Positions 1 through 10,230 of a stretch of DNA of 64,000 nucleotides are shown here, piece after piece. Origin of the DNA: Ascochyta rabiei (lineage: Eukaryota; Ascomycota; Dothideomycetes; Pleosporales; Didymellaceae); assembly GCF_004011695.2 (NCBI RefSeq), contig NC_082405.1, positions 3,161,001 through 3,225,000 of the forward strand, given 5' to 3'. The number at the start of each line of letters is the position of its first letter. Position 1 is the first letter of the stretch. The position numbers and the translations under genes were made by a program. The notes under the pieces were generated by a model. The model searched no databases and was not told the origin of the DNA. It worked only from the letters and a program-made list of their open reading frames with translations.

Positions 1-1611
1 CTGCTTGAGGGTTGCGGCCTGTTTTTCCGAGACGGCTAGTTTTGTGGCGTTGGATGAAGTGGTGGCTGTCGAGTTTGGCGCGGACGCGGCTTGTGAGGAG
101 AGAGACATGGCGCGGCTGCAGAGGGCGAGGGCTTGCTTTGGAGCGGACAGGAAGGCGTGCGCGTGCGACAGGTTCAGGCACTTCAACGCTTGGAAGTACG
201 CGCGCTGGCCGTCGAGCTCGGCGATGAAGCCAGTGTCGCGCGCCGCACCCCGGAGGTCTTTGATCGAGTCGATGCTTTGCAAGATTGCGTCGTACAAGGC
301 AGTGCGCTCTCGTAGTCGTGCAAGCTTGCGGCCTGTTGGCTCCTCTCGTTCTGCCCACTCTTTCCCGTCCTTGCGAGGCCGTCTTGGCTTCTGGGGCGGG
401 TTTGGTGAGAAAGTGAGGCCATCGTCCGCGCCAATGAGCACTCTGTTCCTGCCAATACGCCACGAGATCAGATCGTAGTTGACGGCGAGGTTGGTGACGC
501 GGAGGTCCTGCATGCGTGCATCCCCTTCGTCGACGCCTTCCTTCTCCAGCTCCTCAATGGCTCGTCGTGTAGCGTCTACAGCGTCCTGACTTGCGATGAG
601 GATGTCGTCGTATGCATTGGCTCGGTCTTTCGGTGAAGAGGCGCTGGACTGGTCCAGGTTGGCAGACGCAGCTTCGATTGAGACCAGGGCCTGTCCGATG
701 GCAGCATCGACAATGTTTGCGGTTCGCCCACGCCAGGTGATCTGGGAGCCTGTGAAGCTGTTAGCACCAAGCAATGGCAAGACCAGGCCGGACGTACTCG
801 AAGCGGTTGCCTCTTCCTCCTGCAGAGCTGTTGCGTCGATGTGCTGGACAGCCTTGACCAGCTGCTCATCCTTTGCGGGGAAGTACTTCTTCGCGACAGC
901 TGGCACACCGACGGTGCGAGGAATGCGGTTCTGGTAGGCGGCGTACCGAATGCTAGGGTCGATGGTCCCAGTCAGGACGTCCTTGAACAGGTCCTTCTTG
1001 GTGGCCTTGTGCAGAGCGCTGTACAGGACTCTGGCTGCAGCGAAGTTGGTGAGACATGCGTCCCAGCGGTGGGGCGACGCGCCCTTGGCCTTGATACCCT
1101 CGGCCTGCTTCTCAAAGTCCTGGGCACCAGCAAGAGCATACACGTATGCCTTGGCCTCGAGCACGTCCGTTTCGGTGGCGGCGCTCGCGGGGTCCGACAG
1201 CAGGGCGACGACCTCGTTGGCGCTCTGCACGGCTTTGTGCAGGCGCGAGATGATGTGCTGGCGGGTGGAGCCGGTGATGTTCTTGTCGGCGTTGTCCTCG
1301 GCGTGGAGGGCCTTCATGGCCATTGCATGCGCCCATGCGCGCTCCGAGGTGAGCAGAAGGAGGTGGAGGAACCTTGAGCAGTCAGCCAGCCCGTCTGCGC
1401 TTCGCATTCACTGTGCGTACTCGATGTTCTTCGCGATGTCCTCTGCCGTCACGGGCGTCTTTGCCGCATATTTGGCATTTTTGGGCGTGGCGCGGCCGAG
1501 CTTCTTCTGCACGATGCGCAGTCGGCGGGTCAATTGGGCGCGGTAGGTGTTGTAGTCGCCCAGCAGGAAGGCAGCCTCGCGGTACTCGGCGACAAACTTG
1601 GTGACGTCCAT
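1..1611 (-). CDS. SRP68: Signal recognition particle subunit SRP68 (C-terminus off the left edge)
   Basis: SRP68 pairs with SRP72 on the 7SL RNA and takes part in co-translational targeting of secretory proteins to the ER. The start is the ATG at 1609-1611. Exon 1 (1412-1611) encodes the N-terminus MDVTKFVAEYREAAFLLG, then RLRIVQKKLGRATPKNAKY. After a very short 39-nt intron (1373-1411, with a CTGAC branch-like site) the protein continues FLHLLLLTSERAWAHAMAMK, which is typical of the RNA-binding N-terminal domain of SRP68. About 520 residues lie in the window. The helical, charged C-terminal part that contacts SRP72 runs off the left end, where the last codons read ATLKQ. The gene is divergent from the PPR gene at 2354, with about 740 bp of repeat-rich DNA between them. 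The family call rests on remembered motifs and is firm; the intron is less certain because of its length. Confidence 0.88.
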
Positions 1612-2353
1612 GGCCGCGGTCGTGGAGCTGCGGCTTGAGGCTCGAGGCTCGAGGGTCGGGGGTCGAGGGCAGTGTGGGGTCCCTCCAGCCAGCCCAGCAT
1701 GGCCTGGCATGGGCGCGGCGTCGAGCACGGAGGATTACATAAGCCGCGCCAGCCGGGGCCCTGGCTGGGAAAGTCGGCTGACATGGCGTGTCGTGTCTAG
1801 CTTCCAGAATTTTGGTGCAAAGGTCATCGATATACGCACGCGCCACTGCCACTGCCACTGCCACCACGCCGCGCTGCCTCTGTGCTGTTGGTGCTGTGCC
1901 CTGCCCTCCTCTGTCTCATTTCCTTCTGTTTCCTCCTTTTGCCTCCTGTTGCCTCCTTTTGCTTCCTCTTTCCTCCTCTTTCCTGCTTGCCTGCACGATT
2001 GGTCTCTGTTCTCATCCACTCGAGCAGCCATCGATCCTCGCGACGCTCCAACCCAACCCTGCACTGCCCTGCACTGCCCTGCACTGACCTGCACTGCCCT
2101 GCACTGCACTGCACGCCTGCAAGCTCCGAACCTCCCCCGTCGACCGTTGCCAGCTTCCCCGGCTAGCACACACAACACCCTCCAGCACCAGCACCAGCAC
2201 CAGCACCAGCACCAGCACCAGCACCAGCACCAGCACCAGCACCAGCACCAGCACCAGCACCAGCACCAGCACCAGCACCAGCACCAGCACCAGCACCAGC
2301 CCCGCCACCCGCCTGCTCTCGCTGCATTGCATGCGCATTCGACGCCCTAGGTG
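1612..2353. promoter_or_regulatory. Divergent intergenic region between SRP68 and the PPR gene
   Basis: This 742-bp segment must hold the promoters and 5' leaders of both divergent genes. It contains a pyrimidine-rich tract at about 1905-1985 (TTTCCTCC-type runs), a degenerate CCTGCACTG repeat at about 2054-2113 and a long CAGCAC hexamer array at 2183-2300. The plus-strand frame through the hexamer would encode alternating Gln-His but ends at a stop at 2350 and is not joined to the PPR protein. No discrete transcription-factor site could be defined by eye. Confidence 0.6.
2183..2300. repeat. (CAGCAC)n microsatellite, about 20 units
   Basis: A near-perfect hexanucleotide array of about 118 bp lies just upstream of the PPR start codon. 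It is flanked by TCC on the left and CCCGCC on the right. It would lie in the 5' leader or core promoter of the PPR gene. Perfect arrays of this length are usually polymorphic between isolates. Confidence 0.95.
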
Positions 2354-5300
2354 ATGCTTGAGCGCGCTTCGACATGCCTTGAATCCGGCGGCCGCCAGCT
2401 CCTTCGTGCACCCAGACCATGTCTGCCCAGTCGCCGCAAGCTGCACTCGACCTTCTGGCACCACGGTGCGAGCGACCTGTGCTTGCCGCTATGGTGGGCC
2501 ATCAGCCCTACGAGCAACAGTGGCACAGACCAGCCGGCCGCGAGCAGCAGCGACGGCACGCCGCTGGATTTCCTGTATCCAGAGAAAAGCCTCGCTCTGC
2601 TGAGGAAGCTCTCGGTGCGAGGTGAAATCGTATCAGAAGCGAGACGGCGCCAGCTGCAACCCTCGACCGCTCGCACTTTTGTTACAATCCGCCGTGTGAA
2701 GCCCATGGTAGGGATAGCCGAGCTGGAGACGAGAGAAGAGGTAGTCGACCCGGCAGAAGCGAAGGATGCACAGCGGGAGATGCACGAGCGCCTGCAGTGC
2801 TCGTCTGCGCACGATGCCCTGGCCGAGCTGTTGCGCAGGTTGGAGCCAGGGAAGCAGGAGCTGGCCTGGCAACTCTACCTGGCTCTCTCTGACAAAGGAC
2901 CCTCTGCTGTCACCTCGGCGCTGCGACTGACTCTCCTCGAATACCTTGTCGCAGACAACGAGCCGGCAGTGCCTACTCGTGTCATCAAAATATTCAACGC
3001 CATCCCCGAGACTTCTCGTACGGCCTCGGCATATCGAGCCGCTGTTATAGCGTGTGTTGCTCTTCGAGAGACGGGAACCGCTATCAATCTGCACCGTGAA
3101 GCTGCTCGAGAAGGCAGATTCGTTGCACGCGAGGATGATGTGGTCGACATCGGCACCGACGTTCTTCTTCGGCGGCTCGTGGCCGACGAGCAATGGGAAC
3201 TTGCACTGCGCGTGTTCAGGGCGTATATTACCGAGCATCGATTCAGCATCAACGGTCAGAGGACCTTGTATCGCATCCGCTGGGGAGAGGCCACACTGCC
3301 AGAAATATGGACTGAAGCCTCTCAACTGCCAGAGATCAAAGAGCACGTACAGTCCCTCCTGCTGTATGTTCGTCAACACAAGGATGAGCTCATATCGACG
3401 CCGAGGAGAAGAGCCGTCCTGTACACTTTTGTTCAGAGCTTCCTGCCCCATGTTATGGACCGGGTTCTGCATGTGCGCAAGCCAAACGAGGACAACATAT
3501 GGGATTGGTTCACCAAACTCTTCGACGACCTCCACGCGCACAATCTGCCTGTCGACGCCAGCTACAACTACGCCCTCACCACGATGCTCAAACTCGATCG
3601 ATACCGTCAATACACGAACAAGCGGAAGCTCCATCTTGAACTGTATCGCAGATATCGACAGTGGTATCTCTACGATCGTGTAGATGATCCGGACTTCCGA
3701 ACGCGTCCACCTCAGCTGCCCATGCTGTCGGGAATCCTCAACAGCCATGGCAGCCACGGCAGTCTGCACCGCGTCAACGACATGGTGAATGACATTCGTA
3801 CTTTCTACCCCGGCAAACCACTTCCGCTCAACGTCCTGCAAGCTTTGCTGCTCATCTATGCCGAACACGGCGAAGTCGAACGTGTCCGGGAGTATTTTGA
3901 TGAACACCGCGCAAGTTATGGCACCACAGTAGAACACAAGCAAGCCAATAGTCTTCTGTTCGTCCAAGCTCGACGCGCTAACATCCCTGGAGCGGTGGCC
4001 GCGTTTCGTTATATCAGCGAGGAGCTCGGCTTGACGCCTGACGTACAGATGTGGAACACACTGCTTCTCACATACATTCGTGCGGACGATCTCGATGGCG
4101 CGCTTGAAACATTCAACAATGCCTTGGACGCCGGTATGGAGCCAAACGTACATACATTTGGGCCCATGCTCGACATGTGCGCGAACAGAGGCGACATCGA
4201 AGCATTTGAAGCGCTGTTTTCGAGAGGAAAGCAGATGGGCGTCCATCTCGATAAGGATGTTCGAGCCCGATCGGGCTACGTGCAGGCGTTTTTGAATGCT
4301 GAAGACCCAGAAGGAGCAGAGCAGATTGCGCAGGACATGCTCAAGCAATGGAAAGCAGGTGTGCTTACCGGACACCCACTCACACACACCTGGAACATCA
4401 TGATTCAGTACTATGCTCTGAGAGGAGATGTTGGCAACGCCAGGAGGCTGTATCAGGAGATGACCGTCAATCAGATCCCTCTTGACAACATAACATTTGG
4501 CGGCCTGATGCGATCGCTGGTCGAGATCAGGCAGACGAATGCTGCGTACAAGATTCTCAGAAAAACCCTACCGGCCAACAACATGCGTGTGGAGGCCATT
4601 CACTACGCAATCGTCATGACTGGCTTTCTGAGAGAAGGGCAGTATGATCTGGCTTTGCACGCCTACGAACGCATGGTTGAACGAGGCGTGACGCAAACCA
4701 TGAGTTCGCGCCAGGCATCCATCAACACAGTCGGCATGTCCGAGCTCGTCAGACTGATGAAGGCCAAGAACCGCAACCCTCGGCAGCATCTGAGGCATGT
4801 GGAAAGACTTCTCCGCGACATGCTGTCAAGTGGCGACGTCGGACGCGACATGGCCCATCGTCAGCCGAACCTCAACCGCTACATTGACGTGCAAACACAA
4901 TCTGCCGTCCCGGCATCCTACTACGGACTGCTCATCACCCTCTACAACACCCGCGGCGCCTACGAGATTTGCAAAGACCTCGTTTCCAAGGCCGAAGCCG
5001 ACCAGGACTCCTCTGGGTACGATGCTCCCATCACCTTTCTCACCGCGATCATGGAAACACACTACCGCGCTGGAGAGTGGGACGAAGTAGCAAAATGTTG
5101 GGACCTCGCTCTCTCATCTGCTTCCAGGCTGGTCAAGACGTTCCAGCAGGTCATGAACCCAGCCCCCGATCCTCCAGAATCTCCTTCACTCACTGACGGC
5201 ACGGTCATTCAACGTTTCGAAGAATCCCGCATCGCAATGAACCGACGTCAGGTTCTCACAAAAGCAACCCGCATCTACATTCGGTCGTTGATCAACCGCG

Positions 5301-5794
5301 AAGATCCCGACGGCACGCTGCTCCAGCAAGCCCAAGTCGCCATCCGCGACCTCCTCGTGAATGGCTTCGTGCTCGACAACTTTACCTGGAACGAGTTCGT
5401 CGTCGCGCTCGCCGAGAAGAAGCAACTCCTATCCGCCTTTACCATTGCAGAAACCTATCTCATGCCCCGCTTCCCCGGGTGGCGCAACCTCACGCCCTTC
5501 TACGTGCGTCACGACAGGAAGGGGTATCAATGGATGGAGTTGCGACACTACGACATCAAGCGCAACAGCGTGCTGCCCAGATACAAGACGCTGGTGGTGC
5601 TGGCCAAGGCGTTTGGCGGCGTCAAGGAGGACGAGATGAACGGCCTGGGATACATTGAGAAGGAAGGCAAGTGGGCGCGGGAGCTGCTAGAGCTCAAGGC
5701 GCCACAGGTGTGCAGGGCAGTCGAGACGATGCCGCGAACAAGCGACACGATGCAGGAGCGGTATTTTGGCGCCCAGAGAGTCATGAATAGCTAG
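2354..5794 (+). CDS. Mitochondrial pentatricopeptide repeat (PPR) protein, CYA5/PET309-like
   Basis: A single-exon gene of 1146 residues starting at the ATG at 2354. The N-terminus (MLERASTCLES, then RAPRPCLPSRRKLHSTF) is rich in Arg, Ser and Leu and poor in acidic residues, as expected of a mitochondrial presequence. PPR-type helix pairs are clear in the middle: around residues 564-630 (DVQMWNTLLLTYIRADDLDGA and the next repeat), 678-722 (HTWNIMIQYYALRGDVGNA) and 746-780 (HYAIVMTGFLREGQYDLAL). Such proteins bind organellar RNA and control its stability or translation. Length and layout resemble Neurospora CYA-5 and yeast Pet309, which act on COX1 mRNA, but I cannot separate this from other long fungal PPR proteins by eye. 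The PPR identification is firm; the specific orthology is a guess. Confidence 0.85.
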   Translation: MLERASTCLESGGRQLLRAPRPCLPSRRKLHSTFWHHGASDLCLPLWWAISPTSNSGTDQPAASSSDGTPLDFLYPEKSLALLRKLSVRGEIVSEARRRQLQPSTARTFVTIRRVKPMVGIAELETREEVVDPAEAKDAQREMHERLQCSSAHDALAELLRRLEPGKQELAWQLYLALSDKGPSAVTSALRLTLLEYLVADNEPAVPTRVIKIFNAIPETSRTASAYRAAVIACVALRETGTAINLHREAAREGRFVAREDDVVDIGTDVLLRRLVADEQWELALRVFRAYITEHRFSINGQRTLYRIRWGEATLPEIWTEASQLPEIKEHVQSLLLYVRQHKDELISTPRRRAVLYTFVQSFLPHVMDRVLHVRKPNEDNIWDWFTKLFDDLHAHNLPVDASYNYALTTMLKLDRYRQYTNKRKLHLELYRRYRQWYLYDRVDDPDFRTRPPQLPMLSGILNSHGSHGSLHRVNDMVNDIRTFYPGKPLPLNVLQALLLIYAEHGEVERVREYFDEHRASYGTTVEHKQANSLLFVQARRANIPGAVAAFRYISEELGLTPDVQMWNTLLLTYIRADDLDGALETFNNALDAGMEPNVHTFGPMLDMCANRGDIEAFEALFSRGKQMGVHLDKDVRARSGYVQAFLNAEDPEGAEQIAQDMLKQWKAGVLTGHPLTHTWNIMIQYYALRGDVGNARRLYQEMTVNQIPLDNITFGGLMRSLVEIRQTNAAYKILRKTLPANNMRVEAIHYAIVMTGFLREGQYDLALHAYERMVERGVTQTMSSRQASINTVGMSELVRLMKAKNRNPRQHLRHVERLLRDMLSSGDVGRDMAHRQPNLNRYIDVQTQSAVPASYYGLLITLYNTRGAYEICKDLVSKAEADQDSSGYDAPITFLTAIMETHYRAGEWDEVAKCWDLALSSASRLVKTFQQVMNPAPDPPESPSLTDGTVIQRFEESRIAMNRRQVLTKATRIYIRSLINREDPDGTLLQQAQVAIRDLLVNGFVLDNFTWNEFVVALAEKKQLLSAFTIAETYLMPRFPGWRNLTPFYVRHDRKGYQWMELRHYDIKRNSVLPRYKTLVVLAKAFGGVKEDEMNGLGYIEKEGKWARELLELKAPQVCRAVETMPRTSDTMQERYFGAQRVMNS

Positions 5795-7197
5795 TTGAGT
5801 TGTACGATAGCGCGACTTGGTAGATTGTATATACATGTACACTATAATACAAAACGTATACCATGAGATCTTCACTAGCTACAGGAAGCACAACCCAAAC
5901 TGCCTAATAAGCATGTGATGAGAAATAAAACTAAGCTCCCTCCCAAGCTGCGACGGCTTAAAGCCCGATAGCTGTGCAGAGCAATTAGACAAATGCTCTA
6001 GATGAGCAACGTGCCACGAAAGAGATTCACGGCAAACAGCCAGTAGAGCCAGCCGCACGACAGCGCGCCATTTACCACGCAGCAGCTTGGGAGCTCTCCG
6101 TGGACGCTACGTACCTGCAAGACCATGCGACGCGCGTGGTGGGAGTCGGTATAGTGTGGTTCAGTTTAGTTTCGTTCAGTTCCGTTCAATTCAGTTTCGT
6201 TCAGTTCAGTTCAGTGCAGTTCCGTTCAGTGCAGTTCCGTTCAGTGCAGTTCAGTTCAGTGCAGTTCAGTTCAGTTTCGTTCAGTTCAGTGCAGTTCGAG
6301 TTATCTAGCTAGGGCTGCGACACGGGCCCAATCAGATGCGGCGTAAGCGACTGCGCTTGTGGGGCTAGCGTGGCGGGTTGGATTTCCCCTGAGGCTAGTT
6401 GGTTGGAGGCTCGTGTGGCGCGGTCGCCATGCACCGAACCGTACCGTTTGGAGTGGATTGGGTTGGAGCGGAGGGGGAGCGGAGGGGGAGCGGAGTGGTT
6501 CTGTGCGTGTGTGGCTTGATGGGGGGAAGAGAGAGGGATGGTCTTTTTCCTTTCTGGGAGGGGGTGGTGGAGTCCGTGTTGACGCTGCTGGGCTTGGTGT
6601 TGATGTCTGTTTGCTTGCTTGTGGGATGGATGGATGGATCATGGATGGGACATGCTCGTTCGATGGATCGCCAGGCCTCGCGCAGGGACTGGACGGGGCG
6701 CTTGCGAAGACTGAGGTCATGCAGGAGACTAGATTAGCAGAAATTAAACATGGGTGGGTATCGATAGACGGGATGGGATGCTAGGGGTGGGCTTTGGCCC
6801 CCTTATCCATAATCGCGTGCACTGAGAATGGACGGTGGGTAGTACCATCTCATTACTCTGCAGCAGCTCCAGCTCGTGGCTCATCGCAGTCGCTCGTTCT
6901 CGTTCTCGTTCTCGTTTGCTTTGGCCTGGTTGTTTCTCGACATTCACGACACTCGTTTGTTGCTGCGCTTTGCTGTGCCCGTCGCTCTCTACACACCTCA
7001 CCCCAGTCGCTCTCTCGAAGCCCACCTGCTTTCACACGTGCCGTTTGCTGTTTGTGGCTGCAAGCTACGATACCGCACACCACTGTCCATCTTGTCAGTT
7101 CGAGAAGCGCAACGCGTTTCTCTCCCCGTACTCCACCACGGCGTCCACTTCGATCCTCCCCCGGCCTCAGGCCTACGATTCGTTTCGCAGACCGTCG
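5795..7197. other. Intergenic region with simple repeats, upstream of the GATA factor
   Basis: I see no supportable gene in these 1.4 kb. The segment holds the 3' flank of the PPR gene, a TTCAG-based low-complexity tract (about 6155-6300), a GGATGGATGGAT tract near 6625-6645 and short GTTCTC runs at 6893-6920. The frame continuous with the GATA-factor exon stays open back to about 6835 but has no ATG before 7198. The right-hand part is therefore best read as that gene's promoter and 5' leader. Confidence 0.6.
6155..6300. repeat. Degenerate TTCAG/TGCAG pentamer tract
   Basis: About 145 bp are built almost entirely from alternating GTTCAGTTTC, GTTCAGTTCC and GTGCAGTTCA-like decamers, that is, a degenerate 5-bp or 10-bp period. 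One strand has a strong pyrimidine/purine bias. Any coding reading would be a (VQFS)n-type artefact. Confidence 0.85.
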
Positions 7198-8750
7198 ATG
7201 CTGCAGGCTTTCGACCTGCCCGCCATCAGAACCACGTCCCCGCCAGCGTTCGACCACAAGACCCTGCCGTCCATCAGCCCGGAGATCATTGGCCGCGACA
7301 TCTCACGGCCGTCGTCGAGCTCGACGGTGGCGTCGTTTACACAGCAGCGGCCGGGCAGCCATGCCTCGATGCAGCTGCCGGCCCTGTCGACACTGGCTTC
7401 GCTAGCATCGACGAGCGCCAAGGACAACGAGAGCAACGGCGTCATGGGAGAGGCGCAGTCGATGAAGATGCCGTCTCCGCCCAGGTACGTGCAGGGCAGT
7501 GCTGCGTCCAGCGAGCACATGGCATGGGCAGACTGCGGCTGTGGCGCGTGTCGCCGGCCGTAGCCGCGCTGGGCTTATCGCAGAGGCTTGGCATTTATTT
7601 GCACCGCTCATCTTCGCCCCGTCGCTGACACGTCGCCCAGCAAAACCTCCCATGGCCTCAGCATGACCTACGCGACCGCCGCGCCCGCCACTGCTGGCGG
7701 ACAGGGCAACTCGCCGGTACGTTCTTCTCCCGTTGCGCTGAGGTTGCACGGCTGCGATGCTGCTGCCCGCACGCATATAAAACTTGCTCTTATCCTTATC
7801 GCACTCCAATCGATAGCCGTCAGCACCAACAGTCCAACTGCATCATCGCCCATGCGTGCCTTCACCCGCTGCTGCCCTCGCTGCTGCCCGGACATGACTA
7901 ACGCGCCCGCAGCCTGTCTGCCAGAACTGCACCACGAGCACCACGCCGCTCTGGCGCCGCGATGAGAGCGGCGCCGTGCTGTGCAACGCCTGCGGCCTGT
8001 TTCTGAAGCTGCACGGCCGCCCGCGGCCAATCTCGCTCAAGACGGATGTCATCAAGAGCCGCAACCGCGTCAAGACGGGCGGGCCTGGGCGCAAGAAGGT
8101 ACACGCGCCCCACCTGGCAGCCATGTGCCTTGTCTAACACGACGCAGGGCGAGGGCATCAACGGCCTCGCTGCCGCCCACCCCGACGCCGACGGGCAGCT
8201 GGGCCTCGCTCAACACCGCCGCGCATCCGGCAAGATCTCGTCGGGCCTCTCGGACCGCTCGCAGTCGCCCATCTCGCGCACCGGCACGCCCAACTTCGCC
8301 CACCCCTCCAACATCGCCCCCCAGCACATGTTCGAGCAGGCCCTGAGCAGCGATGCCGTCTTCCAGTCGCCCTCGATGCACGGCTTCGGCCTGCGCCAGC
8401 CGTCCCCGGGCTCCACGTCCTCGGTCAACGGCTCGCACCTCGAGCCCCCGCTCTCCTACGACTCGCTCGCCGCCCAGAACACGGCCCTGAAGACGCGCGT
8501 CTCGGAGATGGAGCTCATCAACGACCTCTTCCGCAACCGCGTCAGCGAGCTGGAGAGCAGCGAGGGCCAGGCACGCGCCACTGAACACGCCCTGCGCGCC
8601 GAGCTCGAGGCGACGCAGCAGCGCGAGCAGGCCCTGAAGAGACGCATCGAGGAGATCGAGGAGGAGAGCCCTCGGCACAAGAAGATGAAGATGAGCGACC
8701 TAGTCGACGAGAGCCGCGCGGGCTCGCCAATCAGCTCCATGGTGGAGTAG
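7198..8750 (+). CDS. areB: GATA-type zinc finger transcription factor, AreB/ASD4 family
   Basis: Four exons (7198-7484, 7641-7716, 7913-8098, 8148-8750) give 383 residues. Exon 3 carries one fungal GATA finger, C-X2-C-X17-C-X2-C (CQNC, then PLWRRD, then [12 protein letters not shown]), followed by a basic tail ([16 protein letters not shown]). The C-terminal part has a leucine-zipper coiled coil ([20 protein letters not shown]) and a basic patch (RHKKMKM). One finger followed by a C-terminal coiled coil is the hallmark of Aspergillus AreB and Neurospora ASD-4, which compete with AreA at HGATAR sites in nitrogen repression and development. The start is the first ATG in the frame that runs into exon 1; a further upstream exon cannot be excluded. 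The stop codon lies inside a tandem repeat. The family is firm, the symbol is by similarity. Confidence 0.88.
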
Positions 8751-8820
8751 ACTCCGGTGGAGCAGAGTCCGGTGGAGTAGACTCCGGTGGAGCAGAGTCC
8801 GGTGGAGTAGAATCCGCCGT
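8738..8820. repeat. 15-bp tandem repeat spanning the GATA-factor stop codon
   Basis: About five copies of a 15-bp unit alternate between TCCGGTGGAGTAGAC and TCCGGTGGAGCAGAG. The first copy overlaps the last codons and the TAG stop of the GATA-factor gene. Because 15 is a multiple of three, the frame is kept through the array, and the variable codon alternates between TAG and CAG. Confidence 0.9.
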
Positions 8821-9561
8821 CGGACCTCTCCTTGTAATGACTGCATGCGAGTCCTGCTGTTCTTTGTTTCTGCACTGCTCGGTCTGGTTCCCCGCTGGCG
8901 ATACCCTTGCTACCGGACCGCACTCTCAACACCCCGCCTAATACGTCCCCCTCTACCGCCATTACGACAAGCACATCGACGCCCCGCACGCTCCTCTGGC
9001 TCGTCATCATGACCATCTAATGTCTCAATACCACTTTACTTCTTCTTGGCCTGCCTGCGCGCAGCATTGCTGTATTTAGTAATCTTCTCACTTGTTGCTT
9101 TTGCTTTTGATACCAGGGTTGGCACGCGGACAGGGGCGGCACGGCACGGCACGGAACGACGTTGCATGGCATCGCATGGAACGGACGTGAGCGTGGGCGT
9201 GGGCGTGGGCGTGGGCATGGGCATGGGCATGGGCTTGGGTCATGGGTTCTAAAAGTCTTTTTTTTTCTGCAAATAGGAGGGAGGGGGAAATAGGATGAAA
9301 TGGCGATGAATAACGAGACGAACTTGTCCTTGCACGTCCTCCCCCGTCTGATCCCAAACGTGATGCTTCTCGACCGTGCAGAGTCCACGTACCGCCTTCC
9401 TGCATTCTGCCACGACGCCTGAGCGCGGGGAAACGAGTGCTTGGGCGGCTGTGGATTGGGCTGCCGTGTGGGTGTCGCTATCGTGGATCTTGTGCTGGGT
9501 GGCATTCGGTCGAGTGGTGTGGTGTGATGAGGTGAGGAGAAGGCAGGGGAGGGGAGGGAGG

Positions 9562-9598
9562 CCACTCACTCACTCACTCACTCACTCACTCACTCAAC
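9562..9598. repeat. (ACTC)n microsatellite
   Basis: About nine near-perfect ACTC tetranucleotides run between GGAGGCC and AACCAAGC. Confidence 0.9.
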
Positions 9599-9684
9599 CA
9601 AGCAAACGCGTCCAAGAAGCAAAAAAAAGCATCACACCTACCCTTTACACAAGGTGTACGTCGTGCGCTTCTGGTATAACGCTA

Positions 9685-10140
9685 GCTATGCCATACACAC
9701 TACATAAACCATGCATGTCTATACGCCCTAAGACGCTACACTACTACCTTTTAAAACCCCTTGTTTTATATTCTCCTAGTGTACACTATACTATTACCTC
9801 TCTGTCTTTTCTTCTACAGGGTTGTAGCCAGCTATGCTATGTATGCTGTGTAAAACTATAGATATGTATACTGCGCTCTCACGACGCTATGCTGATGCAT
9901 TGCAGATGAAATTATTTCATCTTCTCTCCGTTTACACCATGCTATGTTATGCACGCTACGTACACCATACATGTGTATACCAAGCTCCTAAGATAGTATA
10001 CTAATATAGTATAGATTACTATATTTTATATTCTCTTAGTTTACACTAACTATGCTATTGCGTCTCTGTATTTTTTTATTTTTTTATTCATTTTTTTTGA
10101 ATCTTGCAGAGTTGCAGCCATGCCATGTCATGCACGCTAC
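9685..10140. repeat. Diverged direct duplication, period about 256 bp
   Basis: Two copies share the same ordered landmarks. Both start GCTATG (9685 and 9941), then CCATRCATGT, then TTTTATATTCTCYTAG, then TACACTA, then CTCTGT, then a T-rich run ending in CAG, then GTTGYAGCCA, and end in an RTGC-rich tail. The spacing of about 256 bp is kept although many bases differ. No open reading frame or clear terminal inverted repeat is visible. Confidence 0.65.
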
Positions 10141-10230
10141 GGTACGCTGATGCATTGTGAATCGCTCGTCTTGTGCCCTTTGCTCTTTTCCTTTGCTCCC
10201 CGTGCGTTCCGTGCAGGCGGTCAAGTCAGC

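Larger units (their letters stand above)
8821..10230. other. Repeat-rich intergenic region between the GATA factor and the RBM26/27-like gene
   Basis: I see no supportable gene. This is the 3' flank of two convergent genes. It contains a GGGCGT/GGGCAT hexamer tract (about 9190-9235), an ACTC tetranucleotide array (about 9562-9597), several T-runs and a diverged direct duplication of about 200 bp (9685-10140). The right part is AT-rich compared with the flanking genes. Confidence 0.6.

Noticed and set aside
1598..2350. A Gln-His repeat protein encoded by the CAGCAC array
   Set aside because: The frame has no convincing start, crosses the SRP68 start region on the other strand and ends right before the PPR ATG. 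The repeat is better read as a microsatellite in the leader.
2633..4387. A 584-codon minus-strand open frame across the PPR gene
   Set aside because: Antisense to a clear PPR protein and without any recognisable domain.
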